Program-made: the position numbers and the translations under genes
Assembly: GCA_013407085.1 (NCBI GenBank)
Contig: JACCGJ010018343.1
Location: 170,292-234,291, forward strand
Direction of reading: 5' to 3'
Origin: Atriophallophorus winterbourni
Taxonomy: Eukaryota; Platyhelminthes; Trematoda; Plagiorchiida; Microphallidae
Length of the DNA stretch: 64,000 nt
The notes under the pieces: model-generated
Told to the model about the DNA's origin: nothing
The model's input: the letters and a program-made list of their open reading frames with translations, nothing else
The model's database searches: none
In this document: one piece after another, positions 56,801-63,760 of the stretch
Position numbering within the stretch: the first letter of the stretch is position 1
Layout of the letters: each line of letters starts with the position of its first letter

Positions 56801-58238
56801 AGATATTTTCCACATATATCCGCCAGGAGCGCGGCACCCACATCTGCGCTGTACATCTAACTTTTAGTATACAGCAACAAATCGCGATCTGGTTGCAACT
56901 GACGGCGGTTTGGGAGCGCTACACCTATTTCGTACATACAATGTGAGATCTTGTCAACAACACAAACGTCAACATTAAAACTAAATGATAAATTGGTTTT
57001 AATGCTGACATCGCAGGCAAGTTTCTTTTGGAGATACGCTACAATACTTTACAGTTTTGGGTGTAAAACAAACACAGTAAATGCAAAGCGGTCAGTCGCA
57101 TATGGTTTTACACCTTGGTCATATCCGCATGCTTTTCATCAGTAATCCTATTGTCAGATAGAAGTTCAACTCTGGAAAACTTCAGCCAACGCCTTAGAGA
57201 CACCACTATGTATATATGTATGAAATCATAAAACCGATCCAAGCAAAAGTGCCGCAGAGTCGTCTACTGCACGTGGGCTAAGATCCTGCCAGGTAGCCCA
57301 GGTCTAGAGAGAAATAAAAATGGCGTTGAAACTCCGGTGTGTTTCGCATGCAGCTCAGTAGAGGTGGCAAATCGATTTCGCACAATGTCAAATGTGCAGT
57401 ACTGAAGTACCACACGGTTGCACACCGCTTCAGTTTAAGAACGGAGAGTACCATTCTGGGCAATATAATCTGAAGATTTAGTTCGCGTATAGCAAGTACA
57501 TTGAGGGATTGTAAAATCTGTGATCATACAAACAGCTACTTTGTAGTTGCACTAGCGATAGTCAAAAAATGGAGGTAAGGATGAACGTTTGTGTCTTGGT
57601 TTCGTGGCATGTCAATTGAAAGGATTATCATCGAACCCACACAAAATAAACATATGCGGCAATTCGCTTGACTCTAATCTAATGTCATTAGGCGTTCACT
57701 TAGATTGCAGCATAGTTGGTGCTATTACTGCAGCCGTTACCTGTTTAAGTCTGAGAAAAGTAGTCTCGCACGACGCATGGAATTTGAGACTGAGCAGTAG
57801 TGTTTGACCATAAGTTATTCACTCACAAGTATATTCCAACCAAAAATTAAGTAGCACTGAAAAATTGATCATATGAGAAACCAATACACAATTGATGATA
57901 AAGCAGAGCCTTCAATATACTCATACTGATAGCTAGTTAAAGATGTCTAAATTGACCGACAGCATCAAAGGAACAGTTGCATAACTTTCGAACTTACCGA
58001 AGATATTTCAAGTAGGTCACAATCAACAAGTTCAGATTTTTGACGAAGCAAATCTTGCAACGCTTTGCGATATTTTCCCAAGAGTTTCGGACTAATTTTG
58101 CGTGGCTTCGACGAGTCCGGGTCAGAGTAACTTATGGACAATCGACAGAAATTCATCCAACGGCTCGAGCATAGAAAGACTCGGGATCCACTACATTGTG
58201 CAAGCATTGGTATGACTACATCCGGTGAACCTGAGGTA
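47706..58238 (-). CDS. Unrecognised multi-exon gene, partial model
   Basis: Seven minus-strand segments have good splice sites: 58238-57998, 55527-55447, 55337-55272, 54573-54430, 51113-50999, 49454-49408 and a stop-containing 47890-47706. The first six join in compatible phases. An exon is missing between the last two, because phase 0 meets a phase-1 acceptor. Peptides are Lys/Arg-rich and helical in part (KISPKLLGKYRKALQDLL, DRDKLMAKIRSRLKNDDEYN, VRKWTNHWKKEHSNVERL). I do not recognise the family. The 5' end is unresolved. The gene is convergent with the coiled-coil gene, 610 bases apart. It could be a decayed gene; one exon has a frame conflict. Confidence 0.45.
47937..48275 (-). mobile_element. 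Two SINE-like repeat copies in tandem
   Basis: The plus strand shows cacaagcttgaagcgtgc to gacagatataagaaag (47950-48030) and a fuller copy from aatgaatgaatgaagcac (48040) to gttagctgcgcagtac (48256). The unit's tail on the minus strand is the (TTCA/CATA)n-type repeat, so orientation is minus. Confidence 0.75.
48441..48940 (+). mobile_element. 0.5-kb non-autonomous element with RTE 3' end
   Basis: It ends gactcatcctccaggaggag, atagttgcacaca and (AGTA)n. This is the same 3' end as the RTE-like LINE at 60526-62056, where it overlaps the last codons and stop. The preceding 450 bases are unrelated to that ORF and contain no RT. Shorter copies are at 51547-51650 and 59640-59810. Confidence 0.7.
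49408..49454 (-). CDS. Unrecognised gene, candidate 47-nt exon
   Basis: Acceptor atttttctgatag and donor gtaagtttgg; phase 1 to 0, encoding MAYDITISSATDPGE. Short, but with a strong donor and fitting phase. Confidence 0.35.
49455..50100. other. Intron of the minus-strand gene, nothing recognised
   Basis: No LINE, SINE or hammerhead motif recognised. The 61-codon plus-strand stretch at 49848 is unsupported. Confidence 0.35.
50121..50450 (+). mobile_element. Non-LTR retrotransposon C-terminus, third family
   Basis: Open plus frame 50121-50426 with WFGHVCRMD, KRKRGRPKETWRRTLEREL, DRSHWREVVFASC and a terminal ATRHGED, the usual end of a widespread endonuclease/RT polyprotein family in invertebrates. 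It is followed by an (AATG)n tail. It differs from RTE-Z and from the RTE at 60.5 kb. Confidence 0.8.
50999..51113 (-). CDS. Unrecognised gene, candidate exon
   Basis: Acceptor cgttgttttgttcag and donor gtaaga; 115 nt, phase 0 to 1. Encodes TEASCGPLPHSPF then VRKWTNHWKKEHSNVERL and HKERRES, a basic helix. Confidence 0.45.
51425..51535 (-). mobile_element. SINE-like repeat copy
   Basis: (TATG)n at the left edge, then aaagcacaagcctgatccagg, cacagactgcacgtggg and ggttgcccaggcctagac. In reverse the tail is (CATA)n. Truncated on its 5' side, where the RTE-tail element begins. Confidence 0.8.
51547..51650 (+). mobile_element. RTE-tail element, short copy
   Basis: ggtgctggggacgccgcttt to gccgactcatcctccaggag, then cacacaagtaattaag. 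Same 3' end as the 48.4-48.9 kb element and the RTE LINE. Confidence 0.8.
51845..52095 (-). repeat. SINE fragment followed by hammerhead repeat subfamily 2
   Basis: 51845-51900 has a decayed SINE stretch (aagtgccgcacagtcataga). From 51905, the reverse of a subfamily 2 unit follows, with caccacgactggtt at 52027-52040 and cagtagggccagta. The core is decayed (CTGATGA is replaced by CTGATTA; stem II is lost). Confidence 0.55.
52380..52570 (-). repeat. Hammerhead-family repeat, subfamily 2, no core
   Basis: Reverse-oriented unit blocks: aaagtttgaacttg, ggtatgacaaacctgttcaat, cacgtggatgagcttaaacc and gaaaaatccgtatttgc. The ribozyme portion is absent. Confidence 0.5.
52625..52695 (-). mobile_element. 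SINE-like repeat, short copy
   Basis: (GTATGA)n then aagcataagcctggtccagg and gtcacagactgta. Only the tail-proximal 70 bases remain. Confidence 0.7.
53000..53190 (-). mobile_element. SINE-like repeat copy
   Basis: Diverged but colinear: aaaccaggatagagg, gtcacacag-like, gatactgccaggttgcccag, then ccagcatgttttcgcatgttgctcag and actgcgcagtac. Confidence 0.65.
53760..54110 (+). repeat. Hammerhead repeat, subfamily 2, about 1.5 units in tandem
   Basis: The first unit runs from acggatttgcatttcgaacc to the core at 53925-53965, the second from gcatgtaaatgcggattttt to about 54110. The core reads CTGATCG, GGTGC-AAACA-GCAC (stem II intact), GAAACTGGTC and gtggggtgtgtg. The G8-A9 change to C-G should abolish cleavage. 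The tandem layout is satellite-like. Confidence 0.75.
54111..54330 (+). mobile_element. SINE-like repeat copy, plus orientation
   Basis: Nearly full length: ctgcgcggctaac, ggccaccggtggtgagctgc (A-box-like), cacgctgaagtctcactac (B-box-like position), tctgtctaggcctgggcagc, gtgcagtatctgactg, ggatcaggctta, then tttcatacatacata. It shows the tail is (CATA)n at the 3' end. Confidence 0.82.
54430..54573 (-). CDS. Unrecognised gene, candidate exon
   Basis: Acceptor tgactaatttcag and donor gtaatt; 48 codons, phase 0 to 0: LIELDASCGVSSSVTETVK, then NAYGLDRDKLMAKIRSRLKN and DDEYNLQ. It is the most convincing coding segment of this gene. Confidence 0.55.
54825..54950 (-). mobile_element. SINE-like repeat copy
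   Basis: cgtataaatgaaagcacaaacctgattc to cctagacagatatgagaaag. The 5' part is truncated. Confidence 0.75.
55272..55337 (-). CDS. Unrecognised gene, candidate exon
   Basis: Acceptor ttttatagcgcgcag and donor gtgcga; 22 codons, phase 0 to 0: LFPNDRSRKLPIFNF then TIDSETK. An alternative acceptor seven bases earlier would break the phase. Confidence 0.4.
55447..55527 (-). CDS. Unrecognised gene, candidate exon
   Basis: Acceptor ctactcatctcatctcag and donor gtaaac; 27 codons, phase 0 to 0: LQPSSIAGHYEVRCL then KPRNFAIDDAVS. Confidence 0.42.
55640..55820 (-). mobile_element. SINE-like repeat copy, tail lost
   Basis: Colinear with the family: gctgcatctgggctaac, gaggtgaccaggcatagac, gtgggactccagcgcg, cctgcagctcactaccgctgg and gatgttagctgcacag. 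The tail-proximal part is missing. Confidence 0.65.
55860..57200. other. Intron of the minus-strand gene, little recognised
   Basis: Mostly unrecognised AT-rich sequence. A trace of a SINE tail (tggtatggtatgaaagcaca) lies at 56206-56225. Confidence 0.35.
57209..57425 (-). mobile_element. SINE-like repeat copy, nearly full length
   Basis: (TATG)n, gaaatcataaaaccgatcc, cacgtgggctaagatcctgc, gaaactccggtgtgtttcg, gcagctcagtagaggtgg and aaatgtgcagtactg. Both the tail and the A/B-box-like end are present. Confidence 0.78.
57998..58238 (-). CDS. Unrecognised gene, candidate upstream exon with frame conflict
   Basis: Acceptor gtaacgtttttcag and donor gtaagttcg; 241 nt, phase 2 to 0. The second half reads DPDSSKPRKISPKLLGKYRK, ALQDLLRQKSELVDCDLLEISS in part, and looks strongly coding. 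In the first half the +1 frame (SLSMLEPLDEFLSIVHKLL) looks more protein-like than the frame that stays open. This suggests a one-base error or a mutation near 58120. Confidence 0.45.
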
Positions 58239-58389
58239 CTGAAAAACGTTACAAAATGAGGTGGGACATAAACACGGCGGATGTATGAGCTATAGAACAT
58301 ACACACAAACATTTGAATGATAATAATTCATAAGTTGCTGCGATTGTTGGACCAGCCGCCATCAAGTTAGATGGTATTATCATCAAAAG

Positions 58390-58620
58390 TTCTTTTGGAT
58401 ACAAAATCCGCATTTATATGCACTTCCATCACGCACACATATATACACCACGACTGGTTTCGTGGGCTTTACACTCATCCGGTAGGGACAGTACGACTAG
58501 GATCCGCATGTCTAAAAACAATGGAGAAGCGGAAAACAAAATGTGTACTTGTAAGCCACTGCTGATAAGGCTGGTATGACCAACATGTTCAGGTTTTTGG
58601 AAAACTTGTTATTGAATTCG
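58390..58620 (-). repeat. Hammerhead-bearing repeat, subfamily 2
   Basis: Reverse complement: CGGATGAG (U4 changed to G), GTG...CAC stem II, GAAACCAGTCGTGGTG, atatatgtgtgcgtgatgg and gcatataaatgcggat. GAAA, GTC and stem I are intact at 58446-58486. The U4 change probably inactivates it. Confidence 0.7.
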
Positions 58621-58739
58621 TTGGTTCTTATGGTGTGTCTATTGGTTTCTTCTGTATACATGGCAGAGGTTTGCTCCGTGTAAGACACGTCACATTGTCT
58701 TCGTTCACAAAGTCCGGTCATTGACATGATAATCATTCA

Positions 58740-58830
58740 GAAGAACAATTTTCATTTAACGGTCTTCAGGTACCGCCCGGACGCCGCCTTTAAATATACA
58801 AATGATAACACCTTGCTTCCGCACTCGGGA
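58740..58830 (-). mobile_element. CR1-like RT motif remnant
   Basis: The minus strand reads GVIICIFKGGVRAVPEDR, matching the GIITPIFKGG...NYRPV block of CR1-like reverse transcriptases. Flanks are too decayed to extend. Confidence 0.5.
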
Positions 58831-59284
58831 TATGGTAGCGGAGTTCGTAAAACGGATTGGGAATAGGATTTGTTGATGATAATTCTTGTTTGTCGTGTGA
58901 TGGAGAAGGAATGATGGGGATGGAGGCTAAAAATTGAACACTTTTACAGTTTCCCAAGCGATTGATGTGAGTACATCTTGAAAACATTTTTGGAGATGTG
59001 CATGCCATATTGACATTTTTCTTGATGGAGAACATATACATTTTCCAGTCAGTTTGATTTCTAACTATCTGGAAACAGCCATGTCAAGTTTCCATGTGTT
59101 ATGGCTTTCCGAGTTCGACTACGGATGAATGATCAGGGCTACTTTCAACGGAGAAGCTTTTCGTGACTAGCAAGACGTAGTAGTGGGTGACACTGAGCTG
59201 AAAACGTGGTAAAGTTAGTATCGATCTGGTCCAACACAAAAATACTACGAGTTGGCTGCGACAAATTGGTGGAATAAGTTAGGA

Positions 59285-59415
59285 TCAGTAACCCAGCCCA
59301 TATATCTGTCTAGGCCTGAGCAACCTAACAGTATCTTAGCCCACGTGCAGTCTCTGACTGTGCGGCACTTTGCCTTGATCAGGCTTGAGCTTTCATACCA
59401 TACCATCATACCATC
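59285..59415 (+). mobile_element. SINE-like repeat copy, plus orientation
   Basis: catatatctgtctaggcctg to gatcaggcttgagctttcat, then (CATAC)n-like ataccataccatcatacc. The 5' part is truncated. Confidence 0.8.
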
Positions 59416-59639
59416 GTTGAAATAGTCCATGAAAAGTGTAATGTCAAAGCAACATTGTCGCTGGGACCTAGAGAAGTGATAAAGGGAGGGTTATCAGTAA
59501 TTAAATCTTCGATAATGCTGATAAGATACAGAAGGGATGGTGTATTCGTAACCCGATACCGTATGATGGATAAGTTCAGTAGACTTAGTTACTTTACATT
59601 CGCCTTTGGTCTCGTCTGGGGCGTAGGCAGCGAACCATC

Positions 59640-59810
59640 TCTCTTACTTTTACTTTTGTGCGACTATCTCCTCCTGGAGGATGATTCGGCATCAATGAAG
59701 TCTTGGGAATTTAGGTACAAAGCGGCGTCCACAGCACCACTCGGCGTTTGTTCGAATCAGCTTCTCTAGCCTGTGCACAACCAAGTGCGACCTGCAAAGC
59801 AGCAGGGTAT
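59640..59810 (-). mobile_element. RTE-tail element, short copy
   Basis: Starts cttttacttttgtgcgactatctcctcctgg, the reverse of the RTE 3' end, and runs to caaagcagcaggg, colinear with 48770-48935. Its right end abuts the tail of the next SINE copy. Confidence 0.8.
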
Positions 59811-59990
59811 GGTATATGGTATAAAAGCACAAGCTTGATCCGGGCAAAGTGCCACACAGTCACAGACTGCACGTGGGCTAAGATACTGTCAGGTTGCCCA
59901 GGCCTAGACAGATATGAGGAAGAAAATAGAACAGGAAATGGTAGTGAGACTCTAGCCTGTTCGAGCATGCAGCGCACTACAGAACTGTGG
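59811..59990 (-). mobile_element. SINE-like repeat copy
   Basis: (TATGG)n, aaagcacaagcttgatccgg, cagactgcacgtgggc, gttgcccaggcctagac, gtgagactctagcctgttc and gcagcgcactac. Inserted directly beside the RTE-tail element. Confidence 0.82.
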
Positions 59991-60525
59991 TGACCATTTC
60001 CTGATTAACCTCCACCGAGCTAAAGTGAGGTGCTCTGCACTCGTGAGTTTCTAGACAGTTACCTGAATCGCGCCGATAAACACTGCAGAAGAATGAATGC
60101 AACGCATCGGCTTTTTCCGGTGCAGTCAAAGCCGTATTGCCATCATCCAGCACCCAAAGTCACTATATAAGTATGTCAGCGAGCAGCAACATGTTCGCTC
60201 TGGTATCCCGCCACTACAAACTGATGGAGGTCCGACCACAAGTATGAAGGAGGCCGCAAATGCCTTGAGAGCGCATTTCATGCCAATCTTCGGCAATTCG
60301 GCAAAAGTGTTACCGCTATTTTTGCAGCCTGATCTTCCCTTCCATTTTTCATCGGTTACATTTACTGCTACCCGAGTAAGAAAGCAGATATTGCTGCTTC
60401 GTGCAAATTCTTCTGCAGGAATCGATCAAATCACGCCAAAGGCGGTACAAGCAGTCGCTGATGCCATTTCTGAACCTCTTGCGTTATATTTTCAGCGCTT
60501 ATTAGACACGGTTGCAGTGCCAGAC

Positions 60526-62056
60526 TTACTTACTTACTTTAGTGCGACTATCTCCTCCTGGAGGATGAGTCGGCTTCATTGACATCACGGATTGCAGCCG
60601 CCCACGCTCGGCGGTTAGAAGCGAGATCCGCGCAGATTGTAAGCCAGGTCCGGTCCCACGTGCGCCATCCGTAAACCGATCGTAGGCCAAGCAGCTCCAC
60701 GTCCGATCTCACGGTGGCGAGCCAAGTCTTCACTTGTCCTCCGCTACGACAACGCCATTCTGCGCAGGGTGTCGGCGATAGTGTCATCCTGGTTAGTTCA
60801 GCGTCCGAGCGTCTCAGGATGTGGCCAAACCATCTCAGTCGGTGTTGCCGCAATATCGAACTCAGGCGAGGGATATCAAAACAACGGTGGCGAACCTCGT
60901 CATTCGTTACCCGCTCATCCCATCGAACATTGAGGATGCGTCGGAGACACCAGTGGTCGAAAACCTCTAGTTTCCGCATATCCTCCACCCGCACAGGCCA
61001 CGTCTCGCATCCATAAGTGAGAACTGGGCGAATCGCCGCTCTGTAGACGCGCAGCTTTGTACGTCGGCTGATTTCTCTACGGCTAAATAGAACCCAACGT
61101 AGTCGCGAAAACGCCGTGCGCGCAGCTTGTACACGGGTCGGTATCTCATCCCTGGCTTGGCCTGGCGGTAGCACGCACGAACCAAGGTAACGAAAAGTGT
61201 TCACCATCTCCAAGTTCTCGCCACCAATCGTGAGAGGCAGATGAGGTCCAGTGGCGGTGGTAAAATACTTAGTTTTGCGCGTGTTGATTCGTAGCCCCAG
61301 CATAGAAGCAAATGAGCTGAGGCGTTCCAGGGTCGTCTGAAGCGTTTCAGGATCATCCCCCAAAATTACGATGTCGTCGGCGTACTCCAAATCGGCAATC
61401 GAAACGCTCGGACTCAGTATCACACCGGCGTAATCTGAAAGCGCCTGCTTCATTGTCCAATCGATCGCGAAGTTGAATAGCACAGGGGACAAAGGACACC
61501 CTTGCCGGACACCAGTCCTAATGGGGAACGTGGAGGACACCATTCCATATGCGCGTACGCGGCTCTGCGTGAATGAATAGTACGCTTGCATCATGCGCAC
61601 AAGTTTCTCCGGCATACCATCCGCCAGCATCACACTCCACAGCGAATCTCGGTCGACGGAGTCGAAGGCGGCTTCGAAGTCGATGAAACAAGCGGTTGTT
61701 GCCTGCTGATAGCGGTAACGATGTTCCAGAATCCGACGCAATATGAACAGCTGGTCGACGCATCCCCGACCTTGACGAAAACCGCCTTGGTTGACTCGCG
61801 TACGTATATCCCTCTCTTCCGTAAAGCGGCATAAGAGAATCACTGCAAAAACCTTCGCGGCGATGTCGATAAGACTGATGCCACGGTAGTTGTCGCACAA
61901 TGCGGCATTACATTTCTTCACGATGGGGATCAAGAGTGAAGTGCCCCAGTCGCGTGGAAGCTCCTCTAGTTCCCATATCTTACGATACAAATCATGCAGT
62001 GGTTCAATCAAAACGGAAGAGCAGGCCTTGTACACCTCAGGGGGGACGCCGTCTTC
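60526..62056 (-). mobile_element. RTE-like LINE, young 5'-truncated insertion
   Basis: The left edge (TTAC)3 is the reverse of a (GTAA)n tail. The right edge cuts the element within the RT domain at the E-D-G-V motif. Flanks share GCCAGAC (60519-60525 and 62057-62063). The ORF is intact over its whole length, which suggests a recent insertion. Confidence 0.9.
60548..62035 (-). CDS. RTE-like reverse transcriptase, intact C-terminal 495 codons
   Basis: Open from 62067 but cut at the 5' end, so no true start codon exists; the first Met is at 62035. RT motifs in order: IPIVKK, DNYRGISLIDIAAKVF, FRQGRGCVDQLF, FIDFEAAFDSVDR (first catalytic Asp), GVRQGCPLSPVLFNF and LEYADDIVILGD (catalytic Asp pair). 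Then the RTE C-terminus with TYGCETWPVR, CLRRILNVRWDERVTNDEV and RLRWFGHILR. The last residues (NEADSSSRRR) are encoded by the palindromic 3' end. Catalytic residues are present, but the endonuclease is missing. Confidence 0.9.
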   Translation of the reverse strand: MYKACSSVLIEPLHDLYRKIWELEELPRDWGTSLLIPIVKKCNAALCDNYRGISLIDIAAKVFAVILLCRFTEERDIRTRVNQGGFRQGRGCVDQLFILRRILEHRYRYQQATTACFIDFEAAFDSVDRDSLWSVMLADGMPEKLVRMMQAYYSFTQSRVRAYGMVSSTFPIRTGVRQGCPLSPVLFNFAIDWTMKQALSDYAGVILSPSVSIADLEYADDIVILGDDPETLQTTLERLSSFASMLGLRINTRKTKYFTTATGPHLPLTIGGENLEMVNTFRYLGSCVLPPGQARDEIPTRVQAARTAFSRLRWVLFSRREISRRTKLRVYRAAIRPVLTYGCETWPVRVEDMRKLEVFDHWCLRRILNVRWDERVTNDEVRHRCFDIPRLSSILRQHRLRWFGHILRRSDAELTRMTLSPTPCAEWRCRSGGQVKTWLATVRSDVELLGLRSVYGWRTWDRTWLTICADLASNRRAWAAAIRDVNEADSSSRRR

Positions 62057-62150
62057 GCCAGACGGTTGGAATTAAGGAATAATAACTCCAATATTCAAAG
62101 GAGGTAACCGCAGTGACGCAGGGAATTATCGGCCAGTTACATTAACTCCG

Positions 62151-63368
62151 GTGCTGTCCAAAATTATGGAGTCGATCATTGTAGAAGATATAATGAGCGC
62201 ATTCGAATTCTCGGGTCTGATCACTAGTGAGCAGCATGGATTTCGCCGTGGTCATTCATGCACTTCAAATTTACTCCTAGCTAGAGACAGTTGGACCAGA
62301 TCAGTCAACCATGGATACGGAGTAGACGTTATCTACCTTGATTTTTCTAAGGCTTTTGACAGAGTTCACCACGCGGTACTTATTCATAAGCTACGTACTC
62401 TTGGATTTGGCCCTCCACACTTGACATGGATAGCTGCATTTCTGTCCTCCAGGATTCTTCGTGTGCGGGTGCGTGAGACGCTTTCCGAGACCTTCCCTAC
62501 TGAATGTGGAGTACCCCAAGGATCGGTTCTTGGACCCAGACTTTTTCTTTTATTCGTCAATGACATCGGCAAACAAGTGACATCCCCATTTCTAATGTTT
62601 GCTGATGACATCAAAATATGGCGCGAGCTTTCTTGCCCAAACGCTATTAGCGAGTTGCAGTCTGATTTAAATTCCCTTCACGCCTGGTCAGTAGCGAACC
62701 ATTTACGGTTCAATGCTGAAAAATGTCATGTACTTCGCATCCGAAAACAGGGTAACCCCATTTATACCCTGGGTGATGTCCAGCTCCTCGCTAGTCGACA
62801 AGAGAGAGACCTTGGTGTGTTAGTTCAGAACGACCTCGGATGTTCGGCTCAATGTATCAAGGCATCACGTGTGGCGAATCGAAACGTTGGTCTACTGAAG
62901 CGAGCTCTCGGTCGGTTTTACATACGCTTCTTTCCAGCCCTCCTAAATTCGTACGTTCGCCCTCATTTGGAGTATGCGGTTTCCGTCTGGCATCCGTGGC
63001 TGAAGCGTGACGAACTTGTACTTGAGCGGCCTCAACGCCATGCCACGAGACTGGTAAAGGGGCTTGAGTGTTATACTTACGAAGATCGTCTCACTGCACT
63101 AAACCTATTTTCATCCAAGTACCGTCGAATCCGTGGCGACTTGATACTGGCGTACATGATACTCACTGAAGAATGCCATCCCTGTAAAGAACTGCTTGTG
63201 CTTGCTACCGGCAATCGTACGCGTGGGCATCATTTAAAAATCGCCCATCAACCAAGCCGGTTGGACTGTCGTAAACACTTTTTGCCGTTCGTGTTGCACA
63301 AACCTGGAACAGTCTACCACTTTTTGTTGTGTCTGCCCCTTCCCTTTCTGTTTTTAAAGACCGTTTAG
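62151..63368 (+). pseudogene. CR1-like reverse transcriptase (right part of interrupted element)
   Basis: A 405-codon open frame: QHGFRRGHSCTSNLL, VIYLDFSKAFDRVHH (first catalytic Asp), CGVPQGSVLGPRLFLLFVND, FLMFADDIKIW (Asp pair), NDLGCSAQ, YVRPHLEYAVSVWHPWLKRD, RATRLVKGL and SRLDCRKHF. Near 63285 a missing T in a T-run shifts the frame; the expected W-N-S-L-P end continues in the next frame (WNSLPLFVVSAPSLSVFK) to a stop at about 63401. It is separated from its N-terminal part by the RTE insertion. Confidence 0.88.
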
Positions 63369-63499
63369 ATATGCACTTGTTTCATTTGCTTCATAACGTT
63401 TGAAAAGTTATAACTTTTTATAACCTCCTATACTCTATGATACTGCACTTTTTTTTCCGATTTTCAGCGCACAAACTGCTTTCAACTGGAACTATCAAC

Positions 63500-63535
63500 C
63501 AAAGTTTTGTGGTGCTCGCATCCCCATCCCTTACA
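63500..63535 (-). repeat. Fragment of hammerhead repeat subfamily 1
   Basis: ttgtggtgctcgcatccccatcccttaca is the reverse of the unit end (gtaagggatggggatgtgagcaccac). It lies inside the 3' UTR of the CR1-like element. Confidence 0.65.
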
Positions 63536-63760
63536 GTATCAACGTTTTTCTTCATTCGGACCTTAATTTTAACCCTGAACTTTCGAATCCATGTGTAAAA
63601 CATCCTGTGGTTTTCTTTTAAGCTTGTCGCTTTTTTTTACCACAATATACTATTGACATACTATTGGACTAACCACGAAAAATCTGGACTCTCGTGGGCG
63701 ACTCTGCCACATCTCGTCCTGTGCCCAAAGAACTGAACTGAACTTAACTGAACTATTGAC

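Larger units (their letters stand above)
60047..63745 (+). mobile_element. CR1-like LINE, 5' truncated, host of a nested RTE insertion
   Basis: Left part 60047-60525 encodes the pre-RT linker and NSSAGIDQITPKAVQAVADA; right part 62064-63368 the rest of RT; then the C-terminus, 3' UTR and a pentanucleotide (AACTG)n tail at about 63726-63752. Without the RTE and one target-duplication copy, the reading frame is continuous across 60525/62064 except for a TAA four codons later. The endonuclease is missing. Confidence 0.88.

Noticed and set aside
60097..60582. A 161-codon independent gene
   Set aside because: It is the left part of the interrupted CR1-like element running into the RTE tail; the last 16 codons are translated from the RTE 3' end.
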